Below are positions 44,464 through 55,690 of a stretch of 64,000 nucleotides of DNA, piece by piece. The notes beneath the pieces were generated by a model. The model made no database searches, had not been told where the DNA came from, and worked only from the letters and a program-made list of their open reading frames with translations. Source of the stretch: Dermatemys mawii (Eukaryota > Chordata > Testudines > Dermatemydidae). The first letter of the stretch is position 1, and every line of letters starts with the position of its first letter. A program made the translations under genes and the position numbers. The stretch covers positions 1,784,368 to 1,848,367 of the forward strand of contig ML677344.1 in assembly GCA_007922305.1 (NCBI GenBank), read 5' to 3'.

Positions 44464-45382
44464 ATCCAGATAATTGCATAGAGAGTACGCTGATAAAGTT
44501 TGCAGACGATATCAAGCTGGGAGGGGTTGAAAGTTCTTTGGAGATAGGATTAAAATTCAAAACAATCTGGACAAACTGGTATGAAATTGTCTGAAGGAAA
44601 TAGGATGAAATTCACTATGGACTAATGCAAAGTACTCCACTTAGGAAGGAAAAATCAGTGGTGCATACACAAAATGGGAAATGACTGCCGAGTAAGGAGT
44701 ATTGCAGAAAGGGATCTGGGAGTCAGGGTGGAACAAAAGCTAAATACGTGTCAACAATGTAACACTGTTGCAAAAAAAGCAAACATCATTCCGGGATACA
44801 TCAGCAGGAGTGTCGTAAGCAAGACAAGAGAAGTAATTCTTCCGCTCTACTTCGCACTGATAAGGTCTCAACTGGAGTATTGTGTCCAGTTCTGGCCACC
44901 ACATGTCAGGAAAGATGTGAAAAAATTGGAGAAAGTCCAGAGAAGAGCAACAAAAATGGTTAAAAGTCTAGAAAACATGATCTATGAGGGAAGATTGACA
45001 AACCCAAGTTTGTCTAGCCTGGAGAAGAGAAGACTGGGGTGGGGGTGATCATGATAATAGTTTTCAAATACATAAAAGGTTGTTACAAGGAGGAAGAAGA
45101 AAAATTGTTCTTGTTAACCTCTGAAGACAGGACAAGAAGCAAGGGGCTTAAATTGCAGCAAGGGTGGTTTACGTTGGACATTTAGAAAAACTTGTTTTCA
45201 GGGCAGTTAAGCACTAGAATAAATTGCCTACAGAGGTTGTAGAATATTAATCATTGGAGGTTTTTAAGAGCAGATTGGATAAACCTCTGTCAGGGATGGT
45301 CTAGATAATACTTAGTCCTGCCATGAGTGCAGGGGACTGGACTAGATGACCTCTCGAGGTCCTTTCCAGTCTGTGATTCTAT
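44464..45382 (+). pseudogene. CR1 reverse transcriptase C-terminal region and 3' UTR (fossil)
   Basis: Visible are LIKFADDIKLGG at 44495 (the catalytic Asp pair kept), MGNDCRVRSIAERDLGVRVE at 44674, QQCNTVAKKANIIPGYI, VILPLYFALIRSQLEYCVQF and KVQRRATKMVKSLENMIYEG. Frame breaks follow near 45048. The 3' UTR ends gactagatgacctctcgagg then tctgtgattctat. Confidence 0.85.
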
Positions 45383-46054
45383 TAAACTGCTTCATCCGCC
45401 ATGCTGTCTGGTTGGCTACAAGGGCTTCACTCACAGCATAGGCAAGACAGGTTCCTTGTTCTCCGTGCCGGGCCGCACCATAGCTTGTAGCAGCTGGAAG
45501 CAGCAATGACACGGAAAACCTGGTTTTACTCCTATAACTCTGGACCGGAGCATGCTCAGTTGCTCTGTGAGGATGGGGCACGGTGACATGCAGTCTGGTC
45601 AACACTAGGAGCAGTGAGAGAATGGAGCATGCTCAGTGACGACAGAATCTTCAGTGATTTAACTACTAAAATCAGAGAAGTGTCTACTGAGCATGTGTGA
45701 AGTGGGATTTTTCCACAGTTTATAACTTGACTGTTTGGTTAGATTCGCACAGATGCAGAACAAGCACATCTGACTCAAAGGCCAGCCCCTGCTAAATTTC
45801 AAGTCCATGTTCCAAAATATAGAGACACTAGAGCTGTTCAAAAGAAAAGGTCTGAAGGTTTTGGGTGTTTTTAAATATGGGCAAAACAACATTTTCCATA
45901 ACCTCATTCTCAGAAATGGTTGAATCAGTTTATTGAGATTTTCAAAAAATCAGTCTAAGGCAGACACCCAAAATGAAAAATTTCAGCCTAAATGGTTAAA
46001 GTATCATAAAATTATAAGCAAGTGGAAATAATGTCTTACATTGGAAAATGTTGA

Positions 46055-47125
46055 TCGATTCACAGAGTTTAAGGACAAAAGTGACCATTATATGTTCTAG
46101 TCTGACCTCCTGTCTATCACAAGACATTAAATTTCACGCTGAGTTACTGAGCTCAATAACTTGCAGTTCAATAAAGCAAAACTTACGTTTGGCTAAAGCA
46201 CATCTTCCAAAAAGGCATCCAACCTTTATTTGAAGACATCAAGAGCTGGAGTCCACCATTTTTCTTGGTAGTTTCAGTGATTAATCATCTTCACTGTTAA
46301 AAATCTGTATCTTACTCCTAATCTGAATTTGCCTAGCTTCAGCCATTGGTTCTTGTTCTGCCTTTCTCCAATAGATTAAAGAGCTCTTTAGGACCTAGCA
46401 TTTTCTCCCCATAAGGGTATTTACTCACTTTAATCAAGTCACTACTCAATCTTCTTTTTGATAAACTAAAGAGATTGAGCTCGCGAGCCCTCCAATCATT
46501 TTTGTGGCCTTTTTCTGCATCCCCTCCAATTTTTAAACATCCTTTTACAAATGCGGATGCCAGAACTCGATGCAGTATATCCGTATCAGTCTCAACAATG
46601 CTATATAGAGAAGTAAAATCACCGTCTCCTATTTGTACATCCAAAAAGGATATTAGCTCTTTTGGTCACAGCATCACCCTGTAAGCTCATGGTTAGTTGC
46701 CTGTTCACTCTTACCCCTAGAACCTTTTCAGAGTCACTGCTTTCTAGGATACAGTCCCCCATTCTTCAGCTATGGCCTGCATTCCTTGTTCCTAGATGTA
46801 TCACTTTGCATTTGGCTTTATTAATATGCATTTTGTTTGCATGGGCCTAGCTTAGCAAGCTATCCAGATCACTCTGTCGGACTGACTGCCCTGTCATCAT
46901 CATCATTTACCACTCTGCCAATCTTTGTGTCATCTGCAAACTTCAACAGCAGTGAATTTATATTTACTTCCAGATCATTGATGAAAATGTTGAACAGCGT
47001 TGGGCCTAGTACCAATCCCTGCAGAACCCTTCTGGAAACACCACCTGCCGGTGATAATTCTCTACTGACCAATACTTTTTGAGATCTGCCAGTTCTTAAT
47101 CCATTTAATGTGAGTAAGTGGGGCT
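46055..47125 (-). mobile_element. CR1 LINE, RT and 3' end
   Basis: On the minus strand RT traces read RRVLQGLVLGPTLFNIFIND and LLLKFADDTKIGRVVNDDDD, so the catalytic Asp pair is kept. Further down lie ARELNLFSLSKRRLSSDLIK and the 3' UTR to 46055. It is in opposite orientation to the CR1 at 40956-45382, 0.7 kb away. Confidence 0.8.
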
Positions 47126-47346
47126 ACTGTAACAAAGCCTGGCCACCAAGAATCGGAGAAGGTATCCATGCCCCAGGATCTTCAGCAGCTGTAGAAACGT
47201 AGGGTAAACAATTACCGTGCTCTACAAAAGGGATCTGAGCCAGAGTTTTTGCCGGTGATTTTAATGGAAATGGCCTGGGGGAGCTGAATGAGACATAACA
47301 CCTAATATTTAACTTGGAACCACGTCCTTTGCCTCAGTTTTCATAA

Positions 47347-47552
47347 CGTCATAGGATTTAAGGCCAGAAGGGACCATTTTGATCTGACCTCCTGGGTGAC
47401 ACACACCAGGGAACATCCCCCTGTGAATTCTACATCAAGTCCAATAACTTCTGTTGGAGCTAGAACATAACTTTTAAAAAAACATCCAGTCCAAAGACTT
47501 CAAGCATTGGAGAATGGACCCCGCCCCTAAGTAAACTGTTCCAGTGGGAGAG
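47347..47552 (-). mobile_element. CR1 LINE 3' tail
   Basis: The antisense tail text is clear: gtcataggatttaaggccag, aagggaccattttgatctga and cctcctgggtgacac. It lies 317 bp from the CLPB exon at 47869. Confidence 0.8.
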
Positions 47553-47868
47553 AGCTCCGCCAGTGGTGAAGCTGAAAGCAATGCAGGAGATGCAGTGGTG
47601 CATCTCGGAGGACTTATCACAGCGAGTTGTTCCCAAGGTTCAGGGTACTCTTAGACTTTGGAGCCCGCCATTTCAAGTCTGTATGTTGGAGGGCATAGCA
47701 TGTAACTGACCTGTTCCTAAAGAATATAAGAGATAGCATCTGTCCAAGGGACAGTAAAAAGCACAAATGGATCAGAATTATCCAAAGTTCTAACTGAGCT
47801 CTGGGCATAGAGAAAGACATACTGTCCCTGTAAGATAACATGAACAAAAAATTTAAGTCTTTTATTAC

Positions 47869-47972
47869 CTTCCAATGAATGGAGACCCTTTTCTTTGGCA
47901 GTCTCATACACGCTGTTGAATTCATCTCCGAGGTTTGGGTCAGCACCAGCTGCAAGCAGGATCTTTACCACA
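47869..47972 (-). CDS. CLPB: CLPB coding exon, second ankyrin repeat (partial gene)
   Basis: This 104-bp exon starts after acceptor ttttataacag and ends GGAAG|gtaata. It encodes [19 protein letters not shown] and then [31 protein letters not shown] is a textbook outer helix plus loop of an ankyrin repeat, and the exon is nearly identical to mammalian CLPB. The donor gtaata is weaker than gtaagt. In human CLPB a 30-residue alternative segment of the long isoform is inserted exactly after this exon. I see no counterpart in the 14.4-kb intron below it, and the phases allow direct joining to the exon at 33302-33430, as in the short isoform. Confidence 0.95.
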
Positions 47973-49669
47973 CTGTTATAAAACACAATGAGAACAGGAT
48001 CATCAGGGAGGTTTCTCAAAGAGATCGGATGGAACATCAGGAACTAGACTCCTTCAGAATTTACGAAGGAAAAAATCTCAAGGCACGTAAGGTGGGAGAG
48101 TACTCAGCAAAAAACTGGTTGCCAGCAAAGGAGAGTTAAAAAAACTACACCGCTTAGCACTATTAACAATGATAAGATGACTGGACTGAGGAGGCATTTG
48201 GAGTAGTGGGCTGCTCTATAGATCCACGTGTTGTAAAATATATCTATGTTCAACAGAGGCCAAGTCCAAAACATCTGCATAGAAATGACTCTGTGCCATG
48301 CAATATATTTCCAATGCACTCGATCAGACTGCCATCCCATAATTCACTCTTAATAGTTGAAAATGCATCCAAGACACACCCAGCAGCCAAACATTTGATG
48401 TCCGACTAGCAAGGCCCCTCTAAAGGATGGATTCGCGCAGTAGCCTAAAGAAAGCAAAATTTGGTTATGTTACAGTTATATATTTCTAAGGTGCTAGTCA
48501 CTATAGCATCTAGGCTTCTTTTACATCTAAGACAACAAATGCCTTGGACTCCAATACCTGACACAACAGAAGCTCAGTAAGGAAGCTGTGGGATGGCAAA
48601 GTGGCCTATAAGATTATCTCGATTCCCACCCTTCGATATGACACTTTCACTTGAGACTTGTACTTTGCCTGGACACCAACCAAATGAGTCAGTCCTTGAA
48701 ATGGGAAATTGCCTGCATCCAAGGTCAGATACGAAAAGCGTGGATCATTCCTTAGCACCTTTTCAGCCATCACAAGGAAAGGACCCAATTGATTTTATTT
48801 TATAGTGCATTTTTCTGGGGACCCGACAACTGGTGTGAAATAATCAGTGGAAAGAGTCCAGCGCGTGGAATGCAGCTCAGCAGCTGGAAGGACTTTTAAA
48901 AAGTGATTTGACCTTCTGAGGTTCAGGAGACAACTAGTTGCTGTTTTAACATGAACACAGATGAAGAATTTGGGGAGAAGACTCCAGGAGGCGAGAGAGA
49001 GGGAAGGGAGAACAACGATGATGAAAACAGAGGGTGACACTATGAGGTTTTGTTTGCAGACCCTCAGTGAACTGAATTTGGTGATCACAATAGGCCAGTG
49101 TCCCTATCACAAAAAACAGTTGTAATTGATAACACTTGTCACCTTTGGTGGTACACCCAGGATAGAGGAAGAATAAAAATCAGATTCTCACCATCCCTAA
49201 AGGTAGCGGTGAGGCATATTGGTTGGGCGGTGAGTGAAGAGGGGTGGGGAATTTCCCACTGCTTCTGCTCATGCCTGTCTGGAGACAGTGGACTGTAGTC
49301 TCTAGAGCTGTCCAAACTGTCACCGTTCCCCAGCATGACTATTTAGCACCAAAAAAGAGACAAGCTAAATTTGGTGCTGAAGGCCTCTGTGTTTCTGAAC
49401 CAAACAACCATCAGGCAAGAATTAGATTTCTTACCATTTCTGAAAGCAGCTTGAAGCCTGTTATTCTTTTTCCTGGGTTCAGACCTTCCATGGCAACTAG
49501 CCAGTAAAATATTATATAGTATTCATCACAGGGGTCAGCAATGTTTCAGAAGTGGTGTGGTGATTATTCATTTATTCTTCATTTATTCACTCTGATTTAA
49601 GGTTTCAAGTGCCAGTAATATATTTTAACATTTTTAGAAGGTCTCTTTCTATAAGTCTATAATATAGAA
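47973..49669. other. CLPB: CLPB intron, no gene recognised
   Basis: No LINE, SINE or exon signal is clear. Open frames at 48104-48409 and 48593-49336 lack domains and overlap on opposite strands. Confidence 0.45.
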
Positions 49670-49838
49670 CTAAACTATTGTTGAAGTGACAAAGAGTCCT
49701 GTGGCACCTTAAAGACTAAGTAAAGTATTGAAGGATAAGCTTTCATGGGCTAATACCCACTTCGTCGGATGCATGCAGTGGAAGTATCCAGAGGCAGGAA
49801 ACTAACACAGCTACCTGTCTGATTCTAAACTATTGTTG
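49670..49838. mobile_element. Penelope-like fold-back insertion with exact 14-bp target duplication
   Basis: The 14-mer ctaaactattgttg is exactly repeated at 49670-49683 and 49825-49838. The 141 bp between hold a minus-strand tail (agtgacaaagagtcctgtgg to gcagtggaagtatccagagg). A short plus-strand terminal piece follows directly (ggaaactaacacagctacct, gtctgatt). The two pieces overlap in family but not in extent. The insertion is clean and probably young. Confidence 0.85.
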
Positions 49839-50499
49839 TATGTAAAGTAAATAAGGTTTTAAAAATGTTTAAAGAAGCTTCATTTAAAATTAAATTAAAA
49901 TGCAGAGCTCCCCAGACCAGTGGCCAGGATCCAGGTAGTGTGAGTGCCACTGAAAATCAGCTCATGTGCTGCGTTTGGCACATGTGAAATAGGTTGCCTA
50001 TCCCTGGTTACAGGCTGGCAGAGGTTCTTGACTGACATGCATCTTCAGGACACATCTTGTCAAGTCACATCTAAAATTTACCTTAAGTTCCTCTCCCATT
50101 TGCCCCTTTACAGTAAATACAATTAGCAGAATGGAAGGCAGGTGTTTTGTACTTTCAATAAGATACATTAGTAGAGGTGTATTTCTTGCCTTCCACAGTT
50201 CAAGTCTCAATTGCGTATAAAGTCCAATCAAGGTGACTGAGCACAAAGTTGCGAGTCCGGGGACCCGTGTTCTCAACTATATCACCGATTTCTTGTGAAA
50301 TTGTAGGGAATTCACTAGGGTCACATTTTCAGAAGTGGCTTCAGTTTTGGAGTCTTTTTTTTCAAGAGGTGCCTAGCATCTGCATCTCCCACTGATTTCA
50401 AATGAAGATGTGGGTGTTTCACTCTTCTGAAATCCATGTCCCCGTGTTGCTGAAATGGAGCATTCAAGATCACAATGGTCTCTTGAATCAGTGACCTGT

Positions 50500-51835
50500 C
50501 CTCTGCATTATTTACCATTTCCCCTAATTTTGTGTCATCTGCAAACTTTAACAGTGATCATTTTATGTTTTCTTCCAGTTCATTGATAAAAAATGTTCAA
50601 CAGCTAACAACCGATCCCTGTAGGATCCCAGTGGAAACACATCCATTCTATGATGATTCCTCATTTATAATAATATTTTGAGTCCTATGAGTTAGCCAGC
50701 TTTTAATCCATTTATTGTGTGCCATTCTAATTTTTTAATCAAAATGTTCAATACCAAGACAAACATCTTATAGAAGTCTCCGTATATTATACCAACACTC
50801 TTACCTTTATCAAACTTGTAATCTAATAAGAAATCAAGTTATTTTGACAGAATCTATTTTCCATAAATCCATGTTGATTGGCATTAATTACATAATCCTT
50901 CTTTAATTCTTTATTAATTGAATAATAAAGCTGACCCATTATCTTGCCCAATATCAGCCAACCCATTATCTTGCCCAGGGTCAATGCCTGATTGACAGGC
51001 CTAAGGATCATCCTGTTTTCTCCTTTTACATATAGGCACAATATTAGCTTTCTTCCATGTTATGGAAATTCTCCAGTGTTTCAAGACTTATCTAAAATCA
51101 GCATTAACAGTCCAATCATCTCATAGGCCAGCTCTTATAAAACTCTTGGACGCAAGTCCTCTAGACCACTGATTTTAAAAAGTCTGTCTTTAGGAGCTGC
51201 TGTTAAATATCCTCCTGAGATACTATTGGAATGGAAAGAGTGTTATCATCACCATCATCGTCATCAGATAAGACTATATCTGTTCTTTTTCCCAAATCCA
51301 GAGCCGGAATATTCATTGAATACTTTTTGCTTTTCAGTATTATTATTGATAACTCTACCATTTCCATCTAGAAATGGACCAATTCCTTTGTTAGGATTCT
51401 TTTCGTTCCTAATATACTTAAAAAACTCCGTCTTATTCTCCTTAACTCTGGTAGCCATAGATTTCTTCTTGCGTCCCTTTACTTCCCACATCAACTACCT
51501 ACAGTTCCTTCCTTCTGATTTATATTCATTACTATTAACTTCCCCTTTCTTCCATTTGTTTAAACAGCACAGCTTCTTCCTCAGCTGTGGGTTGTGGCTT
51601 TTTGGGCATCTATTAAAGTGTTCTTAAATAATTTCCAATATCATTCAGATTTTTCTGATTAGATCCTTCTTCCCAGCTGATTTGGCTCATAATTGTTTTG
51701 TGCTTTGTGAAACTGTCCCTTTTAAAGCACCAAGTATATATATTATTGATTTGGACTTTGTTCTGTTGGCACATTGTAAATGTGACCAAGAAGTCATGTT
51801 CGCTTGTACCAAAGTGACCATTTTAATGATGTGCT
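50500..51835 (-). mobile_element. CR1 LINE, endonuclease/RT linker to RT
   Basis: Antisense words include tttgtgtcatctgcaaactt and gttgattggcattaattac. The minus frame at 51264-51494 has TRVKENKTEFFKYIRNEKNP and KGIGPFLDGNGRVINNN, the linker of CR1 ORF2. The latter half is AT-rich with many stops. The stretch 50310-50460 before it (cattttcagaagtggcttc) may be another old repeat. Confidence 0.75.
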
Positions 51836-51929
51836 AAGTTTCTTCTCTCTCAAGATGGGGACCAATATGCAATTCCCTGAGGTTGGATGCAACACTTTTT
51901 GAGTTAGGAAACTGTCGTCTGTAGTATCA

Positions 51930-51985
51930 CGCATGTGGTTGGATTAGATGACCACAGTGGCCCCTTCTGGCCCATAATATATGAA
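51930..51985 (+). mobile_element. CR1 LINE 3' tail, very short
   Basis: ggttggattagatgaccaca then gtggccccttctggcccata are the last words of a CR1 3' UTR. Confidence 0.65.
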
Positions 51986-52014
51986 CTCATGAATCATTTC
52001 TAAAAACGGAGCAG

Positions 52015-52560
52015 ATTGCCTTCAGTACACTGATGATATACAAGTGTGTCTTTATTGTCCTGTGGATCCTACATTTGAAGGACTGTTTGGAGGAGATGTC
52101 CATCTGGATGAGTCACTATCAGCCTGTTCTCAGGCTTCAGTAAACAGGTGCCAGATAGGTGTCATAGATACCAGGGGGCTCTTTCGGGTCCCCTGTTCAA
52201 AGGTAGCGAGCCACATTAAAGATACTGGCATCATCTTCAACCACACCCTTACCATGGAAAACCCCAAGTCTCAGATAAAGATAAAAAATGTGTGTGTGGG
52301 TGTGTGGAGGGGGAGATGAGGGGAGTTTCATTTGTGCAATTTGCACCAGTATTCTGTCACAGCCGCGCACACCAGATCAATTATTGCAACTCTCTCCCTC
52401 AGCAGGGCTTCCAGCCGTGCCTCTTTGAGCTTGTAGCTTGTCCAGAATGCTCCAAGCTGGTATTATTGCAATTTAAAGCCTTTAGCAATGAAGGTTCTGT
52501 CTACAATCAAGTCCTCCTCTTCAGTTTTGTCCTGAAGGGTATCTGTACTCAAAGACTGAA
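52015..52560 (+). mobile_element. L2-like LINE RT fossil (tentative)
   Basis: The frame at 52044-52319 is preceded by the stretch tacactgatgatatacaag, which could be the YADDTQ box of L2 (here YTDDIQ). Further on come FNHTLTMENPKSQIK and INYCNSLP, the latter recalling the RLDYCNALL of L2. The match is weak and the 5' part absent, so an unrelated origin is possible. Confidence 0.4.
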
Positions 52561-53629
52561 TAGTTTTTAAGGGTCCCACTAGTGTAGTTAAATTGACAGG
52601 CTACGACATCATAGGGTCCATCCTCTTCATCTTAAGAATTAAACAAACCCACTTTAAGAAGAACGAGCCCATGTTCCAGCATGGGACTTGAACCCAAAAC
52701 CTTCTGGTCCTGAGTGGAGACATAGCCCCTGAATGAGTCATATGGCTAATGCATAAACGATGACTCATAACTTCCTTGGCAACTCCCTCCATCAGCTTCT
52801 CCCTGGCTGTGTTTGCTGAGCCTTCTTCCCAGGCTCTTCATCCACCATCAGCCTCTATGTTTTCAGAAACTCTTAGGAAGGCTCTTTCTCTTCATTCATA
52901 ACTCAGACCAGGAGCGTTTTCTTGATAATGTCTGTTTTCAAAAAACTTTGAAGAGCTACAGAGCGGCAGTGCTGAATAGCAGTGAGAGCAGGAGGACATG
53001 GAGGCAAAACTCCTCGGTTCTGTTCTGTACAACTGTGTGCTTCATTTTCCCCATCTGTAAGTATGCAGCCATATGTCTCAACCTCACAAGGCTGCTGGGA
53101 GGCTGAATTGTCCATAAAATAGCGGCATGAGTCACCACAGGGAGTCTAACCTTAACTCTAACATTTGGTAATACAGAACCCTGTCCCAAGACGACAGCTC
53201 TGATACACTAAGTCACACATTCCAAACCAATTCCCATCCGACTGCTGTAAAAGGGAAGTGAAAAGAGCTTGCTGGTCTAAACTCAAAAGGACAATCATCT
53301 GTTGTACGATCAGCCGCTCTATCCAATCATCCTTCACTCTAACCTCCTCCTTCTGTGACATGCGGTCCCCTCCAGGCAACTAATGTCACCGAATTTTCCT
53401 TCACAGAGCCAGCCAGCCATTTCTGGAATCACACGAATTGATTGCACCTGTCCAATTTGTAGGTAATAAGACATTCAAGCAAAGTAGCCTTTTCTAGTAG
53501 TGCAGTGATAGTGCAACAGAAATACAGAAGTTGCCATACTCATCAACAAAGCTTGTAAACATTATCAGAGGAAATAAGACAACTTGAAAATGTATATAAA
53601 ATTGTATATAGTTTTTTATATACATATAA

Positions 53630-53830
53630 CAAGGATGCAGTATGGACTAGTGGTCTGAGCAAGGGAACGGGGCCAGGAGTCCTGGGCTTTATTGCCTGCT
53701 GCACTGGGTGACAATGAACAAAACACCACCCCTCTGGCCCTCAGTTTCCTCATCCATAAAATGGGGGTAATTCTTTCCTACCTCTGAGGAGAGTTGCAAT
53801 GCTTAATTAAGCTTTATAAACCATTATGAG
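53630..53830 (+). mobile_element. MIR-like SINE
   Basis: tatggactagtggtctgagc, ccaggagtcctgggctttat, ctcagtttcctcatccataa and aatgggggtaattctttcc give the full MIR order. A second partial one lies at 52975-53110. Confidence 0.65.
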
Positions 53831-54124
53831 ATCCACTGATGACAGTGTCGTGCGGAATGGCAGAGGGAAAAGCACATTCCATTATTATTTGTACCCTGTT
53901 CCTTCTTTGGCACCAGCTCACAATTCTTATTGGTAAGTGAGTCCGTGCAAAGGCTGTGATTTAAATCCAGGACCCCCCAATCTTGTTTTATGATGTACCT
54001 CCTGTTCATTCCCTCCATCAGGCTGCTGGGTGGCTCTGGCAGACTACTACTCTCCCATCAGTGAGGTGATGTGCTCGGAAGAGGCCTGCAGTATGTCTGA
54101 ACTGTAAAGGCAGGCTTTCCTCAA

Positions 54125-54330
54125 TAACTCACCTGTGCTCAATAGCCTCATCAAGCCCTGGGTTTAATTTGCTGATCGAGTTTTAATTTGATCAGAGACA
54201 GAGGCTGTTCAGCTGTGCAAATATAAATCTAAATTGACCCTGGTGATGACTCAGAGGGCAATGCTTAACTAAAGTTCACTGGGCAGTGCAATCGATTGCA
54301 GTAAGTGCTTTCTGCTTTTAGAGGCCGGGC
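54125..54330. promoter_or_regulatory. Candidate conserved non-coding element
   Basis: A repeat-free block with gggtttaatttgctgatcg, ttttaatttgatcagag and gcaatcgattgcag. Palindromic tgatca and atcgat words and AT/GC alternation give it a conserved look, but no test is possible here. Confidence 0.25.
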
Positions 54331-54627
54331 CAGCATATAGTTAAGAAAAAACGAGTAAGGCACCTGGGGTGAGAGAGCTGGCCTTGGCTGGGTCTGTACC
54401 GCAAAGCTACCAAGACTCAGGCAGCTGGAGCTGGTGAACCAAGAAGGGCAGTGATCCTAGTGACTGGGAGTTACAAAACACAATACAAGGGTTTCAGGGG
54501 ATGTTGATGAGGGGCAGGGCTGGGCTTTAGTGGAAGCTGCAAGTCCTGCTGGACACAAAGAAGATCCCTAGAATAGTTATATCTTAACTTTCTGTAGAAT
54601 GCAGCATGGGAACAGAGGTGTGGTTGT

Positions 54628-55690
54628 AAGGAAAGAGCAGTTACTTATCTTCCGGTATCTGTGATTCTTCAAGATGTTGTCGTCCGTGCGGACCCCAAAT
54701 TAGATGCATATGCACCCTATGCATGCGAGATCAGAATTTTTGGAACAGCAGAGTCCACTGCGCTGCACCTGGGCCGTGTATGCCCTCCCTACCCCCACCA
54801 CACACACCATAGGGCACAAATGGCAGAGCAGCTGCAACCATCCCTCAGTTCCCTTGCTAATGCAGGATCCCAGACAAGAAGAATGCCAAGAAGCAGGGCT
54901 GGAGGGTGGGCCAAGGGATCCACAGAATCATCTCATGGAATCAGGGTGACTGTGCCCGGGGCATACAAGAGCGTAGTCTCCTGAGAGCTGTACTACTTTG
55001 GTTTAATTTCAGTCGCTGGGATTAGCAGGCAGGTGGTGGGCGGTTTTGGTGGCCTGTGATACACAGGAAGTCAGACTAGATGATTGGATGGTCCCTTGTG
55101 GCTTTACAAAGTACGTAAAAACCATTCTCCCTTCTTTGAGTCCGTGTGTGTGGGGATCCCGCTCAGGTCACTGATAAGCTGTATCCCAATGGGACGGTGG
55201 GAGGGGGCAGTCGTGACTGCGACTAACTACACAGTGATTGTAACACGGCCTTACCACGTCTGGCATCTGATCTTGCAGCTATGTCAGGGGTGCAGTGTTT
55301 ACTCAGAGTCAGGGAGTTATTCCATTTAGCTGCCTCGCAAATTTCAGCTACAGGGATGCTCCTGAAGCATGCAGAGAAAGAATACATTTGGGAGAACTGA
55401 GGGATGCTTGTGGCCGCTTCACCCTTTGTGCCCTCAGGTGAGGGAACAAAGACATAACTCATAAAGGAGCGGCCCAAGGACACTGCTATTCGAAAGATTT
55501 CAGTCTTTCGCGCATGGGGTGCATGTGTCCCTAGCACGGGATCCCCACAGGCACGTACTGAAAGAAAACTATACTGCAACAGCTGACGCAACACCCAAGG
55601 GATGTCATCAGAGCCTCCTCCCCACCTGGCTCTATGCAAAGGCAGCGCAGCCCACACCTGCAGAGCTAGCACATTATGCATGCAAATCTA
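54628..55690 (-). mobile_element. DIRS-type retrotransposon 3' end: recombinase-like frame and terminal repeat
   Basis: The plus strand at 54628 opens taaggaaagagcagttactt and gtgattcttcaagatg, a diverged match to the DIRS terminal text at 22195 (gttcttcttcgagtgg). Above it the minus frame 55223-55681 has PVAEICEAAKWNNSLTLSKH and ARSDARRGKAVLQSL, like the C-terminus of the DIRS tyrosine recombinase. A CR1 tail lies between them at 55048-55112. It is a different subfamily from the fragments at 20318-23338. Confidence 0.6.
55048..55112 (+). mobile_element. CR1 LINE 3' tail nested in DIRS
   Basis: ggcctgtgatacacaggaag, tcagactagatgattgg and atggtcccttgtggctttac are CR1 3' UTR words. Confidence 0.65.

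Larger units (their letters stand above)
40956..45382 (+). mobile_element. Nearly full-length CR1 LINE with 5' UTR, ORF1, ORF2 and 3' end, interrupted
   Basis: The 5' UTR has gggagagggcttccctgatg and agcctataaaggcagcc. ORF1 starts at 41210 and its esterase-like domain ends at 42269. Endonuclease text spans about 42540-43560. The RT C-terminus and 3' UTR run from 44464 to the end at ccagtctgtgattctat. A hAT element (43991-44463) and an unassigned segment (43565-43990) replace most of the RT. The frames are broken throughout, so the element is inactive. It is the most complete CR1 in the window. Confidence 0.85.
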
